The notes under the pieces: model-generated | What the model was told of the DNA's origin: nothing | Databases searched by the model: none | What the model saw: the letters and a program-made list of their open reading frames with translations, nothing else | Shown: piece by piece, positions 45,102-55,083 of the stretch | How positions within the stretch are numbered: position 1 is the first letter of the stretch | Layout of the letters: every line of letters begins with the position of its first letter | DNA from: Rivihabitans pingtungensis | GTDB taxonomy: Bacteria; Pseudomonadota; Gammaproteobacteria; Burkholderiales; Aquaspirillaceae | Assembly (NCBI RefSeq): GCF_003201855.1 | Contig: NZ_QJKI01000015.1 | Span: forward strand, 1-64,000 | Direction: 5' to 3' | Length of the DNA stretch: 64,000 nucleotides | Position numbers and translations under genes: made by a program

Positions 45102-46538
45102 TCACGCCAACTTGCTGACAATATCCTTCGCTTCCCAATGCGGGAAGTAGCGGCGCACCAGGGCGTTGAGCTCCACTTCAAAGGCGCGCAGGCGGGCGAG
45201 TTCGTCGGCGTCGCTGTGCTGGCTGGCGTCGGCCACCGCGTCGATTACCATGCCGGCGGCGGCGGTGGCGTTGCTGATGCGGTCCACGATGATAAAGCCG
45301 CCAGTGCCACGGCAGGCGGTGTAGGCGTCAAAGGCGGCGGCGGCGTTCAGCGCCACGGTGACGCGGCCGATTTCGTTCAGCTTGAGCTCGCTGGCGGCGC
45401 TGGCGGCCAGGGTGTTGACGTCGATGCGCGCGTCGATAGCGCTGACCCGGCCGGTGACTTTTTTGCCGCCCAGCTTGAACAGATATTCCTTGCCCAGGGT
45501 CAGCGGGGTTTCGTCCATCCACACCAGATGCGCGGTCAGCGTGGCGGCCACTTTCGGCGCGGTTTCGCCCACGTGTACCAGCATATCGCCGCGCGAGATG
45601 TCGATTTCGTCTTCCAGCGTCAGCGTCACGGCCTGGCCGGCGTGGGCGTAGGGCAGCTCGCCGTCGGCGGTGACAATGGCTTTCACCTTGCTGGTTTTGC
45701 CGCCGGGCAGGGCTTGCACGGTGTCGCCGGGGCGGATGTGGCCGGCGGCGATGGTGCCGCAAAAGCCACGGAAATCCAGGTTGGGGCGGTTGACGTATTG
45801 CACCGGCAGGCGGAAGGCGGCCAGCGGGGCGTCGCTTTCCAGCTCGACGGTTTCCAGCAGGTTCATCAGCGTCGGGCCGTTGTACCACGGCGCGCGCTCG
45901 CTGGCGCTGACCACATTGTCGCCGCGCAGCGCGGAAATCGGCACAAAGCGGATGTCGGGGATGTTCAGGCCTTCGGCAAAGGCCAGATAGTCACGGCGGA
46001 TGTCGTCAAACACCTGCTGGCTGAAGTCCACCAGGTCCATTTTGTTGACGGCGACGATGACATGGCGCACGCCCAAGAGCGAAACAATAAAGCTGTGGCG
46101 GCGGGTTTGCGTTTGCACGCCACGACGGGCGTCGATCAGGATCACCGCCAGGTCGCAGGTGGAAGCGCCAGTGGCCATATTGCGGGTGTACTGCTCGTGG
46201 CCTGGGCAGTCGGCAATGATGAATTTGCGCTGGTCGGTGCTGAAATAGCGGTAGGCGACATCAATGGTGATGCCTTGTTCGCGCTCGGCTTGCAGGCCGT
46301 CCACCAGCAGGGCCAAGTCGATTTCCTGGTCGGTGGTGTTGTACTTTTGCGAGTCCTTGGCGATGGCGGCCAGGTGGTCTTCAAAAATCAGTTTGGAGTC
46401 GTGCAGCAGGCGGCCAATCAGCGTGGATTTGCCGTCATCGACGTTGCCGCAGGTGATAAAGCGCAGCAGGTCTTTGTTTTCGTGTTGCTTCAAATAGCCA
46501 AGAATGTCGCTGGCAATCAGTTCGGACTGGTGGGACAT
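45102..46538 (-). CDS. cysN: Sulfate adenylyltransferase subunit 1 (GTPase)
   Basis: The 478-residue GTPase drives sulfate activation to APS together with CysD. GTP motifs are [10 protein letters not shown] (31-40), [11 protein letters not shown] and NKMDLVD, followed by EF-Tu-like beta-barrel domains. There is no C-terminal CysC kinase fusion. ATG 46538 ([11 protein letters not shown]) matches the family; the frame upstream is non-coding. It follows cysD after 168 bases on the same strand. Confidence 0.96.
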   Translation of the reverse strand: MSHQSELIASDILGYLKQHENKDLLRFITCGNVDDGKSTLIGRLLHDSKLIFEDHLAAIAKDSQKYNTTDQEIDLALLVDGLQAEREQGITIDVAYRYFSTDQRKFIIADCPGHEQYTRNMATGASTCDLAVILIDARRGVQTQTRRHSFIVSLLGVRHVIVAVNKMDLVDFSQQVFDDIRRDYLAFAEGLNIPDIRFVPISALRGDNVVSASERAPWYNGPTLMNLLETVELESDAPLAAFRLPVQYVNRPNLDFRGFCGTIAAGHIRPGDTVQALPGGKTSKVKAIVTADGELPYAHAGQAVTLTLEDEIDISRGDMLVHVGETAPKVAATLTAHLVWMDETPLTLGKEYLFKLGGKKVTGRVSAIDARIDVNTLAASAASELKLNEIGRVTVALNAAAAFDAYTACRGTGGFIIVDRISNATAAAGMVIDAVADASQHSDADELARLRAFEVELNALVRRYFPHWEAKDIVSKLA

Positions 46539-46706
46539 GATCGGGTTCTCTACTGTGTGGCCGTCGCCCGTGTCGGGCGGCGGCGGCAATCCGGTAAATG
46601 GCGTGGCGCACGCTGCGCCGGGCTTGGGGTGCGCTGCTTGACGGGGCAAAACACGGGTTTGCCACGGTCAAGCCCCGTCGGGAATCACGGGCGGTTCAGC
46701 GCAGCC

Positions 46707-47627
46707 TTAGAAATAGCCTTCCATTTTTTTCTTTTCCATCGAGCCCGACTGATCATGGTCGATGGCGCGGCCCTGGCGTTCGCTGGTGCGGGTGAGCAGC
46801 ATTTCCTGGATGATTTCCGGCAGGGTGGCGGCGGTGGATTCCACCGCGCCGGTCAGCGGATAACAGCCCAGGGTGCGGAAGCGCACCGAGCGCATTTCCG
46901 GGGTTTCGCCTTCTTTCAGCGGCAAACGCTCGTCGTCCACCATCACCAGCAGGCCGTCGCGGTTGACCACCGGGCGCGGCGCCGAGAAATACAGCGGCAC
47001 GATGTCGATGTTTTCCAGGTAGATATATTGCCAGATGTCCAGCTCAGTCCAGTTGGACAGCGGGAACACGCGGATGGATTCGCCCTTGTTCACCTGGCTG
47101 TTGTAGATGTTCCACAGCTCCGGGCGCTGATTTTTTGGGTCCCAGCGGTGGTTTTTGTCGCGGAACGAGTACACCCGCTCTTTGGCGCGGGATTTTTCTT
47201 CATCGCGGCGCGCGCCGCCAAAGGCGGCGTCAAAGCCGTGCAAATCCAGCGCCTGCTTGAGCGCGTCGGTTTTCATCAGGTCGGTGTACTTGGCGCTGCC
47301 GTGGGTGAACGGGGTGATTTCACCATTGGCGCCGGCCGGATTGGTGTGGGTCAACAGCTTCAGGCCGTATTTGCTCACCACATTGTCGCGGAAGGCGATC
47401 ATGTCGCGGAACTTCCAGGTGGTGTCCACGTGCAGCAGCGGAAACGGCGGCTTGCCCGGATAAAACGCCTTGAGCGCCAGATGCAGCATCACGGCGGAAT
47501 CCTTGCCAATGGAATACAGCATCACCGGGTTATCAAACTCGGCGGCCACTTCGCGGATGATATGAATGGATTCGGCTTCAAGCTGCTTCAGATGCGTCAG
47601 CCGGGAGTCAGGAATGTCAATCGCCAT
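46707..47627 (-). CDS. cysD: Sulfate adenylyltransferase subunit 2
   Basis: The 306-residue ATP-pyrophosphatase subunit makes APS from sulfate and ATP. The PP-loop is [18 protein letters not shown] and the C-terminus [11 protein letters not shown] is the family hallmark. It precedes cysN, and the two form the assimilatory ATP sulfurylase. cysH, cysI and cysG are not visible here. AAGCTGCAACCACC before the ATG holds no strong ribosome binding site. Confidence 0.97.
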   Translation of the reverse strand: MAIDIPDSRLTHLKQLEAESIHIIREVAAEFDNPVMLYSIGKDSAVMLHLALKAFYPGKPPFPLLHVDTTWKFRDMIAFRDNVVSKYGLKLLTHTNPAGANGEITPFTHGSAKYTDLMKTDALKQALDLHGFDAAFGGARRDEEKSRAKERVYSFRDKNHRWDPKNQRPELWNIYNSQVNKGESIRVFPLSNWTELDIWQYIYLENIDIVPLYFSAPRPVVNRDGLLVMVDDERLPLKEGETPEMRSVRFRTLGCYPLTGAVESTAATLPEIIQEMLLTRTSERQGRAIDHDQSGSMEKKKMEGYF

Positions 47628-47854
47628 GGTGGTTGCAGCTTTCCAAGCAAGGTTCGGTCAGGCGGGCCGGCAGCCGGCGCGCGGAAGGGATACAGTCAGA
47701 GGCGTTTGGCTCTGGCAGGCTGGCACTTTACCGCAAGCGCCAGCAAGCGCATAAACCAATTCGCCATATCCATATATTGAAATTAACGTGCAAGCCGGGT
47801 GCTTCCTGTGGGTTTGGGCATAAGCCACGCACACCCGGCCGGGCAAGGCGCCGC

Positions 47855-50800
47855 TCAGCGCCGGTTTTCCTCGATCTCGCCCCAGGCTTTTTGCAGGCGT
47901 TTCAGCGACACCGGGAACGGGGTTTTCAGCTCTTGGGCGAATAGCGACACGCGCAGTTCTTCAATCAGCCAGCGGAAGTCTTTCAGGCCCTGGCTGGCGC
48001 CTTCCAGCGCTTCCGCCTCGGCCAGTTTGGCTTCCCATTGTTTGTACAGCTGGGCGATTTCGGCGCCGCGCTGGCCGTCACGGCTGGGGTTGGCGGCGTA
48101 TTTGTCCATGCGCAGCTGCTTGGCTTTCAGGTAGCGCGACAGATGCGCCAGCTTGTCCCACGGCGTGGCGGCCAAAAAGCCGGGGTAGACCAATTGGCCG
48201 ATTTCGGCGCGCAGCGCCGGGCCCAGCTTGTGGCGCTCGGCCTGGTTCAGGGTTTTTTGGTATTCGGCGGCGATGTCGGCCAGATAGCGGCTGACGGCCT
48301 CGGTGACAGCCGGCAGGCGCGCGCGGGCGCGTTTGTTTTGTTCGTTAAAGGCTTTTTCCGTGCGCGGCAGCGGGTCTTCGCCAATAAAGGCGCGATCACA
48401 AATGGCGGCGATGGCGTCGGCCAGCAGGCCGTCGGCGTGGCCCAGGTTGCGCAGCAGCATGGCGGTTTGCGTGAAATTGCCGGGCAGGCCCTTGTTCAAC
48501 TGCTTGATTTGCTCTTTCAGCGCGTATTGCAACAGGCGAATCACCCCGCCGCGCATGGCGGCGTCGGCGGTGCGGGCGGTGTCGAACAAGCGCAGCGCCA
48601 CCCGGTCGTCTTCCACCGCCAGCGCCGGAAAACCGGTCAGCTGCTGGCGGTTGCGGGCAAATTTCAGCGTGGCCGGCAGGTCGCCCAAATCCCAGCTGGT
48701 GACCGAATCGCGCTCGAAATCCAGCGAGGTGTCGCGGAAGGTCAGCTGGGCGACGTCGCCAAACTGGCGTTGCAGCGCCAGCAAATCGCGGCCCATGCCC
48801 AGCTCCTGCTTGCCGTCGTCCAGCACGCGGATATTCATGTGCGCATGCGCCGGCAGGGTGTCCGGGTTAAAGTCGGCCACGCTGACCGGCGCGCCAACCA
48901 GGCGCTGCACAAACAAGGCCAACTGCGGCAATAGCGCCACCTGGCCGTCCGGCTGACGCTCCAGAAAGCGCGTCACGCTGTCCGGCACGGGCACGCAGGC
49001 GCGGCGCAGTGCCTTGGGCAAGGATTTGATCAGCAGGGCGAGTTTTTCCCGCAGCATGCCCGGCACCAGCCATTCCAGCTGCGCCGGGTTCAGCCGGTTC
49101 AGCAGCGGCAGCGGCACGTCCACCGTCACCCCGTCCAGCGCGTGGCCGGGCTCAAAGCGGTAACGCAAGGTCAGCTCGCCGTCCGGGGTGCTCAGCTTGG
49201 GCGGAAACTGGTCCTCGGTGATATGGCTGGCGGCGTGCTGCATCAGGTAATCGCGGGTGAGATACAGCAGCTTGGGGTTGCTGCGCTCGGCGTCCTGCCG
49301 CCAGGCGTCAAAGCCGGCGGCGGTGCACACCTCGGCCGGCACGCGCTCGGCGTAAAAATCAAACAGGGTTTGCTCGTCCACCAGCACATCCTGGCGGCGG
49401 GCCTTGTGTTCGAGCTGTTCGATGTCGCGAATCAGCGCCTGATTGTGTCGGTAGAACGGCGCCTGGGTGCTCAGCTGGCCATTGGCCAGCGCCTCGCGCA
49501 AGAAAATCTCGCGCGCCTCCTGCGGCGCCACCCGGCCATACGACACCATGCGGCGCGGCACAATATTCAGGCCGTACAGCGTCACCCGCTCGCTGGCCAC
49601 CACCTCGCCGCGGGCTTTTTCCCAATGCGGCTCAAAGTAATGGTACTTGACCAGATGTGGCGCCAGCGCCTCCAGCCATTCCGGCTGAATGCTGGCCACG
49701 CAGCGGGCGTACAGCTTGCTGGTTTCGGTCAGCTCGGCCGACACCAGCCATTTGGGCCGGGCTTTTTTCAGGCCAGAGGCGGGAAAGATATGAAAATGAA
49801 TGCCGCGCGCGCCCAGATAATCGTCGCCTTCCAGCGATTTCATGCCGACATTGCCCAATAAGCCAGTCAACAGCGCCTTGTGCAGCGGCTCGTAAGTGGC
49901 CGGCAGTTCATTGCGGCGCAGCTTGAGTTCATCGGCAATCTGGCTTAACTGGGCGTGCAGCTCGCGCCATTCGCGCATGCGCAGGTGCGACAAAAAATGC
50001 GTGTGGCACAGCTGGATCAGCTGGCGGTTGGAGCTTTTGTTTTGCAGGGCTTCGTCAAAAAAGTCCCACAGCGCCAAAAACGACAGAAAATCCGATTTCT
50101 CGTCGCTAAAGCGCGCATGCGCCCGCGTGGCCGCCTCGCGGGCGTCAAACGGCCGCTCGCGCGGGTCTTGAATCGACAAGGCCGAGGCCAGAATCAGCAT
50201 CTCGCGCAGGCAGCCAAACTGCTCGCCAGCCAGCAACATGCGGCCCACTTTCGGGTCTACCGGGATGCGCGACAGCGATTGGCCCAGCTCGGTGATTTCG
50301 CCGCGCTCGCTGACTGCGCCCAGCTCGTGCAAGAGCTGATACCCATCGGCCACCAGCCGCGACGACGGCGCCTCCAAAAACGGAAACTCATCCACCTTGC
50401 CCAGCCGCAGCGCCGCCATGCGCAAAATCACCGCCGCCAGATTCGAGCGGACAATTTCCGGGTCGGTAAACGCCGGGCGGGCGTTGAAATCCTGCTCGGA
50501 ATACAGCCGGATGCACACCCCGGCCGCCACCCGGCCGCAACGGCCGGCGCGCTGGCGCGCCGCCGCCTGGCTGATTTTTTCCACCAGCAGCTGCTCGACC
50601 TTGGCGCGCGGGCTGTAGCGGTTGATGCGCGCCAGGCCGGTGTCGATCACATACTTGATGCCCGGCACGGTCAGCGAGGTTTCCGCCACATTGGTGGCCA
50701 GCACAATGCGCCGCCCGCCCGAGGGCCGGAAAATCTTTTGCTGGTCTTCATTGGACAAACGAGCAAACAGCGGCAGGATTTCATACGCGCTCAGCCGCGC

Positions 50801-51727
50801 CTTGCGCAGCTGCTCGGCGGTGTCGCGGATTTCCCGCTCGCCGGGCAAAAACACCAGAATATCGCCAGGGCCGTGGCGGGCCAGCTCTTCCACCGCCTCG
50901 ACAATCGCCGCCTCCATATCCAGCTCGTGCTGGTCTTCGTCGCGCTCGTCCAGCGGCCGGTAGCGCACCTCCACCGGAAAAGTGCGGCCAGAGACTTCCA
51001 TCACCGGCGCGCCGTCAAAATGCTGGCTGAAGCGGTCGGCGTCGATGGTGGCCGAGGTGATGATCACTTTCAGGTCAGGCCGGCGCGGCAGCAACTGCTT
51101 GAGAAAGCCCAACAGGAAATCAATATTCAGCGAGCGCTCGTGCGCCTCGTCGATAATCAGCGTGTCGTAAGCCGTCAGATAACGGTCGGTTTGCGTTTCC
51201 GCCAGCAAAATGCCGTCAGTCATCAGCTTGATATAGCTTTTGTCCGAGCTGCGCTCAGTAAAGCGCACCTTGAAGCCCACCACCTCGCCCAGCGTGGATT
51301 TCAGCTCCTGGGCAATCCGCGACGCCACCGAACGCGCCGCCAGCCGGCGCGGCTGGGTGTGGCCAATCAGCCCACGCACGCCCCGCCCCAGCGCCAGGCA
51401 CAGCTTGGGCAGCTGCGTGGTTTTGCCCGAGCCGGTTTCCCCGCAGACAATCACCACCTGATGGCGCTCAATCGCCGCGCGCAGCTCGTCCAGCCGCTGA
51501 TTGACCGGCAAGGCCGGGTCGAACTCCGGCTGCGGCAGCCCCGCGCGCCGCTCAGCCGCCCGCGCCGCTGAACGCGCCACCGCCTGCGCCAGCTCGCCCG
51601 CCAGCCGGTCGGTCGGCTTGCCCTCACGGCGGCGCTGCTCCCATTGGCGGATGCGGGACAACAAAGCATGGCGGTCGCGCGCCATACACTCATCAAGGGC
51701 GCGCTTCAGTTCGGCGGGGGTGGTCAT
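47855..51727 (-). CDS. hrpA: ATP-dependent RNA helicase HrpA
   Basis: The 1290-residue DEAH-box helicase remodels RNA and has been tied to ribosome rescue and mRNA processing in enterobacteria. Walker A is CGETGSGKTTQLPK, the DEAH box is LIIDEAHERSLN, and motif VI is QRAGRCGRVAAG. The HA2/OB region and the long C-terminal DUF3418 domain complete it. ATG 51727 begins MTTPAELKRALDECM; a longer upstream frame runs through the divergent promoter region. It is divergent from the AAA-PIN-ligase run. Confidence 0.96.
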   Translation of the reverse strand: MTTPAELKRALDECMARDRHALLSRIRQWEQRRREGKPTDRLAGELAQAVARSAARAAERRAGLPQPEFDPALPVNQRLDELRAAIERHQVVIVCGETGSGKTTQLPKLCLALGRGVRGLIGHTQPRRLAARSVASRIAQELKSTLGEVVGFKVRFTERSSDKSYIKLMTDGILLAETQTDRYLTAYDTLIIDEAHERSLNIDFLLGFLKQLLPRRPDLKVIITSATIDADRFSQHFDGAPVMEVSGRTFPVEVRYRPLDERDEDQHELDMEAAIVEAVEELARHGPGDILVFLPGEREIRDTAEQLRKARLSAYEILPLFARLSNEDQQKIFRPSGGRRIVLATNVAETSLTVPGIKYVIDTGLARINRYSPRAKVEQLLVEKISQAAARQRAGRCGRVAAGVCIRLYSEQDFNARPAFTDPEIVRSNLAAVILRMAALRLGKVDEFPFLEAPSSRLVADGYQLLHELGAVSERGEITELGQSLSRIPVDPKVGRMLLAGEQFGCLREMLILASALSIQDPRERPFDAREAATRAHARFSDEKSDFLSFLALWDFFDEALQNKSSNRQLIQLCHTHFLSHLRMREWRELHAQLSQIADELKLRRNELPATYEPLHKALLTGLLGNVGMKSLEGDDYLGARGIHFHIFPASGLKKARPKWLVSAELTETSKLYARCVASIQPEWLEALAPHLVKYHYFEPHWEKARGEVVASERVTLYGLNIVPRRMVSYGRVAPQEAREIFLREALANGQLSTQAPFYRHNQALIRDIEQLEHKARRQDVLVDEQTLFDFYAERVPAEVCTAAGFDAWRQDAERSNPKLLYLTRDYLMQHAASHITEDQFPPKLSTPDGELTLRYRFEPGHALDGVTVDVPLPLLNRLNPAQLEWLVPGMLREKLALLIKSLPKALRRACVPVPDSVTRFLERQPDGQVALLPQLALFVQRLVGAPVSVADFNPDTLPAHAHMNIRVLDDGKQELGMGRDLLALQRQFGDVAQLTFRDTSLDFERDSVTSWDLGDLPATLKFARNRQQLTGFPALAVEDDRVALRLFDTARTADAAMRGGVIRLLQYALKEQIKQLNKGLPGNFTQTAMLLRNLGHADGLLADAIAAICDRAFIGEDPLPRTEKAFNEQNKRARARLPAVTEAVSRYLADIAAEYQKTLNQAERHKLGPALRAEIGQLVYPGFLAATPWDKLAHLSRYLKAKQLRMDKYAANPSRDGQRGAEIAQLYKQWEAKLAEAEALEGASQGLKDFRWLIEELRVSLFAQELKTPFPVSLKRLQKAWGEIEENRR

Positions 51728-51940
51728 TGCGGGCAGAAAGTGACGGGAAAGCCGGGGATTATACGATGGAGTGGGCAAGCGGCGCTGGCGCATGCCAGAA
51801 ATTTGAGCGAGAATTTTTCCAGCGTGATTTGCTGGCTGTGCTGTACAGGCTTGCTGCACAGGTTTTACACCACTGACATCAAGCCAGTGTAACTGACCTA
51901 GGTTATCATCTTTCAACTCATGCACAAGGAATAAAATCTG
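51728..51940. other. Divergent regulatory gap between hrpA and the AAA ATPase gene
   Basis: About 210 bases, AT-rich toward the ATPase side. A possible -10 (TTATCAT, near 51903) precedes the AAGGAATAAAATCTG leader of the ATPase gene. I see no operator palindrome. Confidence 0.4.
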
Positions 51941-53269
51941 GTGTTTACTCATCTTGTACTTACCAACTTTAAAGCATGGCAGCATATGGATGGAGTTGAC
52001 TTGAAGCCAGTGACCATGTTACTAGGCACTAACTCCTCCGGAAAATCAACTCTAATTCAGAGTTTGCTGCTACTCAAACAAACTGCACAATCTCCTGATC
52101 GGAAGATGCATCTGAATCTTAGTGGTGATGAAGTAAACGACTTTTTCAACTTTGGCAGATTTAATGATGTACTTTATCAGGGTGTCGAAGGGTTACGTCA
52201 GTTCATTATCACATTTGAATTTCATAAAAACAATGGCATGGGTGTTGATATTAACACATTTGATTGCACCTATGTCCAAGACTCCTCTGGCAGAGCCATA
52301 GTTAAAGATTTGTGGTTGACTACTGGTAGGCGCTGTTTCCGTGCAATTCGCCGTGAAAAAGGGGCATACTCCATTATGGTGGACAAGGAAACTCAGCCTC
52401 GCTGCAAAGGCCGCAATTATGCCCCTGAACGTTCCATCGCATTTTCAGCAGATGCGATTGCTGCGCTTGAGCACGATGGCCCATTGCTTGAAGACCTTAG
52501 CCTGGCCATTCGCCGTGAGTTGGAGTCCATCAGCTATTTAGGCCCCTTGCGGCGCAAACCCGAGCGGGACTACCCCTGGAACCGAACCAAACCGGGAGAC
52601 ATCGGGGTGGATGGCAGCCGCGCAGTGGATGTGTTGCTGGCCAGCGCCTTGCTGAAAGGTGAAGAACAAAACTACGTAGTAAATGGCGTTTCCAGCTGGT
52701 TGGCGCGCATGAAAGTGGCGGACAAACTGGAAGTGCGCCAGCAAGGGCGCGCTAACCGCTACGAACTGATTATTCATCGTGATGGGGTAGCGAGTAATCT
52801 GCGTGATGTGGGGATTGGCGTCTCGCAAGTGTTGCCGGTGCTGGTGGTGGCGTATTTTGCCGCACCGGGCAGCACCATTATTCTGGAAGAACCCGAAATC
52901 CATCTGCACCCCTTGGCGCAAGCGGTGCTGGCCGAGTTGTTTGTCCAGGTGAGTCAAGAGCGCAAAGTGCAATTTATTGTGGAAACCCATTCTGAGCATC
53001 TGTTCCGCCGCATGCAAACCTTGATGGCCAGAGAAGAAGTCACGCCGGATAGCGTGGCCATGTATTTTGTCGAGCGCGAAGCCCAGCCAGCCGCCGAACA
53101 CAAAACCCCGTCACCCGCCACATTGCGCCAATTAGAGCTGGACGAATTTGGCCGCGTGAAAAACTGGCCAGATGGCTTTTTTGGTGATGCCTTGGGCGAA
53201 ACCCGCGAGCAGGCCAGCCGGATGTTTGCCCGCCAGAAAGCCGCGCGTGAGCAAGCGGGGCAAGCATGA
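51941..53269 (+). CDS. AAA/ABC-like ATPase, DUF3696 type
   Basis: The 442-residue protein has Walker A GTNSSGKSTL (29-38), Walker B STIILEEPEIHLHP, the switch histidine in FIVETHSEHLFRR and an ABC-like signature region VGIGVSQVLPVL. The C-terminus with LDEFGRVKNWPDGFFGD matches DUF3696. It belongs to the OLD/SMC-like ATPases that often drive nuclease partners in phage defence. GTG 51941 is the start, nine bases after AAGGAA. The PIN gene overlaps its stop by four bases. The first 500 bases are clearly AT-richer than the remainder. Confidence 0.88.
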   Translation: MFTHLVLTNFKAWQHMDGVDLKPVTMLLGTNSSGKSTLIQSLLLLKQTAQSPDRKMHLNLSGDEVNDFFNFGRFNDVLYQGVEGLRQFIITFEFHKNNGMGVDINTFDCTYVQDSSGRAIVKDLWLTTGRRCFRAIRREKGAYSIMVDKETQPRCKGRNYAPERSIAFSADAIAALEHDGPLLEDLSLAIRRELESISYLGPLRRKPERDYPWNRTKPGDIGVDGSRAVDVLLASALLKGEEQNYVVNGVSSWLARMKVADKLEVRQQGRANRYELIIHRDGVASNLRDVGIGVSQVLPVLVVAYFAAPGSTIILEEPEIHLHPLAQAVLAELFVQVSQERKVQFIVETHSEHLFRRMQTLMAREEVTPDSVAMYFVEREAQPAAEHKTPSPATLRQLELDEFGRVKNWPDGFFGDALGETREQASRMFARQKAAREQAGQA

Positions 53270-53808
53270 GAGCGCGCTATGTGGTGGACACCAATGTGCT
53301 CATCGCCGCCAGCGCGGCAGACCCACAGCACCCCAAAGACATTGACGCCACGCCGACAGATCCGGCGCTGCGTAAGCAAGTATGGCATTGGCTGGTTCAG
53401 TTTCAGCAAAGTTCAGCCCATCTGGTGCTGGATGATGCTGGAAAGATTTTTGAAGAATACCAAAACAAGCTTGGCTTTTATGATTTTGGCCCTCAAGTCG
53501 TTCAGCACAAATGGGACATGTGTGCCGTAGACCTCGTGCCGGTGGATTATGACGCTGACGGGCATGGCCTCTTGCCGCCCACTTTAGCGCTGGTGCATGA
53601 CCCCGCAGACAGAAAAATAGTGGCGACGGCCCTGGCTGCCCATGAATTATATGGCGAAGGATGTGTGGCATTTGCCGGCGACACCGATTGGCATGACTGG
53701 GAGGATGCTCTGCATCAGCATCAAGTGTTGCTGGAGCCAATTATCGAAGCCTGGTCACGTCAAAAGCACGCTGAGAAAAAGCAACGCCAGTCACGACCAT
53801 CATCCTAA
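53266..53808 (+). CDS. PIN-domain nuclease
   Basis: The 180-residue protein carries the full PIN acidic set: D8 in YVVDTNVLIAA, E63/E64 in GKIFEEYQN, D112 and D115 in VHDPADRKIVA, and D139/D141 in FAGDTDWHDW. PIN domains are metal-dependent RNases, best known as VapC toxins. Here the partner is not a small antitoxin but an overlapping DUF3696 ATPase (ATGA), so the ATPase likely gates or recruits the nuclease. The C-terminus is basic (KHAEKKQRQSRPSS), which could help RNA binding. Confidence 0.85.
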   Translation: MRARYVVDTNVLIAASAADPQHPKDIDATPTDPALRKQVWHWLVQFQQSSAHLVLDDAGKIFEEYQNKLGFYDFGPQVVQHKWDMCAVDLVPVDYDADGHGLLPPTLALVHDPADRKIVATALAAHELYGEGCVAFAGDTDWHDWEDALHQHQVLLEPIIEAWSRQKHAEKKQRQSRPSS

Positions 53809-53821
53809 AAACGATAAAACC

Positions 53822-54517
53822 ATGTCCGATTTTTTCCGCTTCCCACACACTCCTCATCTGGCCTGGCTGGGCGCGGGTTCGCCGCGCGACGACAAAGTGT
53901 TGTCCGCCGCGCAAGCCCAAGCCTTGCTGGCGGGCGAGGTGGTGGTGGAAGAAAAGCTGGATGGCGCCAATCTGGGGTTTTCTTTGGCGGCGGATGGCGA
54001 ATTGCGCGCGCAGAATCGGGGGCAATATCTGGCTGACCCGCATAGTGGGCAGTTTGCGCGTTTGCCGGCATGGCTGGCGCAGCATGGCGCGGCGCTGCAT
54101 GCGGCGTTGACGCCAAGTTTGATGCTGTTTGGCGAATGGTGCGCCGCCCGGCATTCGCTGGATTATCCGGCCTTGCCTGACTGGTTTTTGCTGTTTGATG
54201 TGTACGACCGCGCCGCTGGCCGTTTTTGGAGTGTGCCGCGACGCAATGCGCTGGCCATGGCGGCGGGGCTGGTGACCACGCCGCAGCGGGCGCATGGCCA
54301 AACCTCGCTGGCGGCCTTGCGGCAATTATTGGATCAACCCAGCTGTTATCGGCCGGGGCCGCTGGAAGGTGTGGTGGTGCGCCAGGAGTCGGCTTTGTGG
54401 TGTGAAGCGCGCGCCAAGCTGGTGCGCCCGGATTTCACGCAGGCGATTGACGCGCATTGGCGGCGGCGGGCAATTGAATGGAACCGGGTGGACTTTTCTC
54501 GCGCCGGGTCCGCATAA
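53822..54517 (+). CDS. RNA ligase family protein (Rnl2-like nucleotidyltransferase)
   Basis: The 231-residue protein has the ligase lysine K45 in VVEEKLDGANLGFS, then LFGEWCAARHSLDYP, LLFDVYDRAAGRFW, GPLEGVVVRQES and the late lysine in AKLVRPDF. These are motifs I, III, IV and V of ATP-dependent RNA ligases. It seals RNA nicks or breaks by adenylate transfer; no separate kinase/phosphatase domain is present. It starts 13 bases after the PIN stop with a weak ribosome binding site, so it may be read from the same transcript. Its GC content is higher than the ATPase gene, so the three genes may have separate origins. Confidence 0.88.
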   Translation: MSDFFRFPHTPHLAWLGAGSPRDDKVLSAAQAQALLAGEVVVEEKLDGANLGFSLAADGELRAQNRGQYLADPHSGQFARLPAWLAQHGAALHAALTPSLMLFGEWCAARHSLDYPALPDWFLLFDVYDRAAGRFWSVPRRNALAMAAGLVTTPQRAHGQTSLAALRQLLDQPSCYRPGPLEGVVVRQESALWCEARAKLVRPDFTQAIDAHWRRRAIEWNRVDFSRAGSA

Positions 54518-54947
54518 AACCGCTGCCGCACACCACAGCACACAAATAGCCGCCCGCCTTCTGGCGGGCGGCTTGGTGTCAACTCACCGTTTCAAGCACG
54601 GAAAATTCGTAATTTTACTAGAGTAATACTACTCATTGACACTCGTTATAGGGAATGCCATCATTGCTTTACCCTATAAAAAATTAAACACAAATATTTT
54701 AAATCTCAGCAAAAAAGCATGAGTAAAATTTATATGTTCCAATAGAAATAAAAACTATTTTTCTTGAATGACATGGCCAGCCAAGATCATGTTTGCGGCA
54801 ATTTTTGCAGCGGCGTCCATCTTGATGTCATGAAAATAATTGGCAATATTTCTGTGTACATAATTATCAACACCACGGGCTATCAACTTTGAGCCGTGCG
54901 CGGCTATCTAGCACATTCAGCTTACCCAGTTTTCAGCGCGTATGTAC
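54518..54947. other. AT-rich intergenic region with a possible gene remnant
   Basis: From about 54600 to 54890 the composition drops sharply toward A+T. On the minus strand, 54755-54907 is an open frame of about 50 codons. It has protein-like content (VHRNIANYFHDIKMDAAAKI) but no good start or ribosome binding site. It may be the tail of a lost gene. Nothing else is supported. Confidence 0.4.
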
Positions 54948-55065
54948 TTAGAGTCGCTCACAAAACCCAGCGCAGCGTTTCTGGCTAGGTGCACGACCGC
55001 AGACAGTACAACAAGTACGGCAAGGTCGGGCAACGACGCCAGGAGTGTTTTGTGAGCGGCTCTTA
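54948..55065 (+). repeat. TAAGAGCCGC-family MITE copy J
   Basis: TTAGAGTCGCTCACAAAACC and TTTTGTGAGCGGCTCTTA bound it, with core CACGACCGCAGACAGTAC. Its right end lies about 20 bases before the start codon of the next gene. Confidence 0.92.
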
Positions 55066-55083
55066 CACAAAAGGACTGTCACC

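Noticed and set aside
45102-46538. CysNC fusion
   Set aside because: The protein ends after the EF-Tu-like domains; no APS kinase domain follows.
45138-47780. 880-codon plus-strand frame over cysN/cysD
   Set aside because: It is antisense to clear cysN and cysD; the translation has no family signature.
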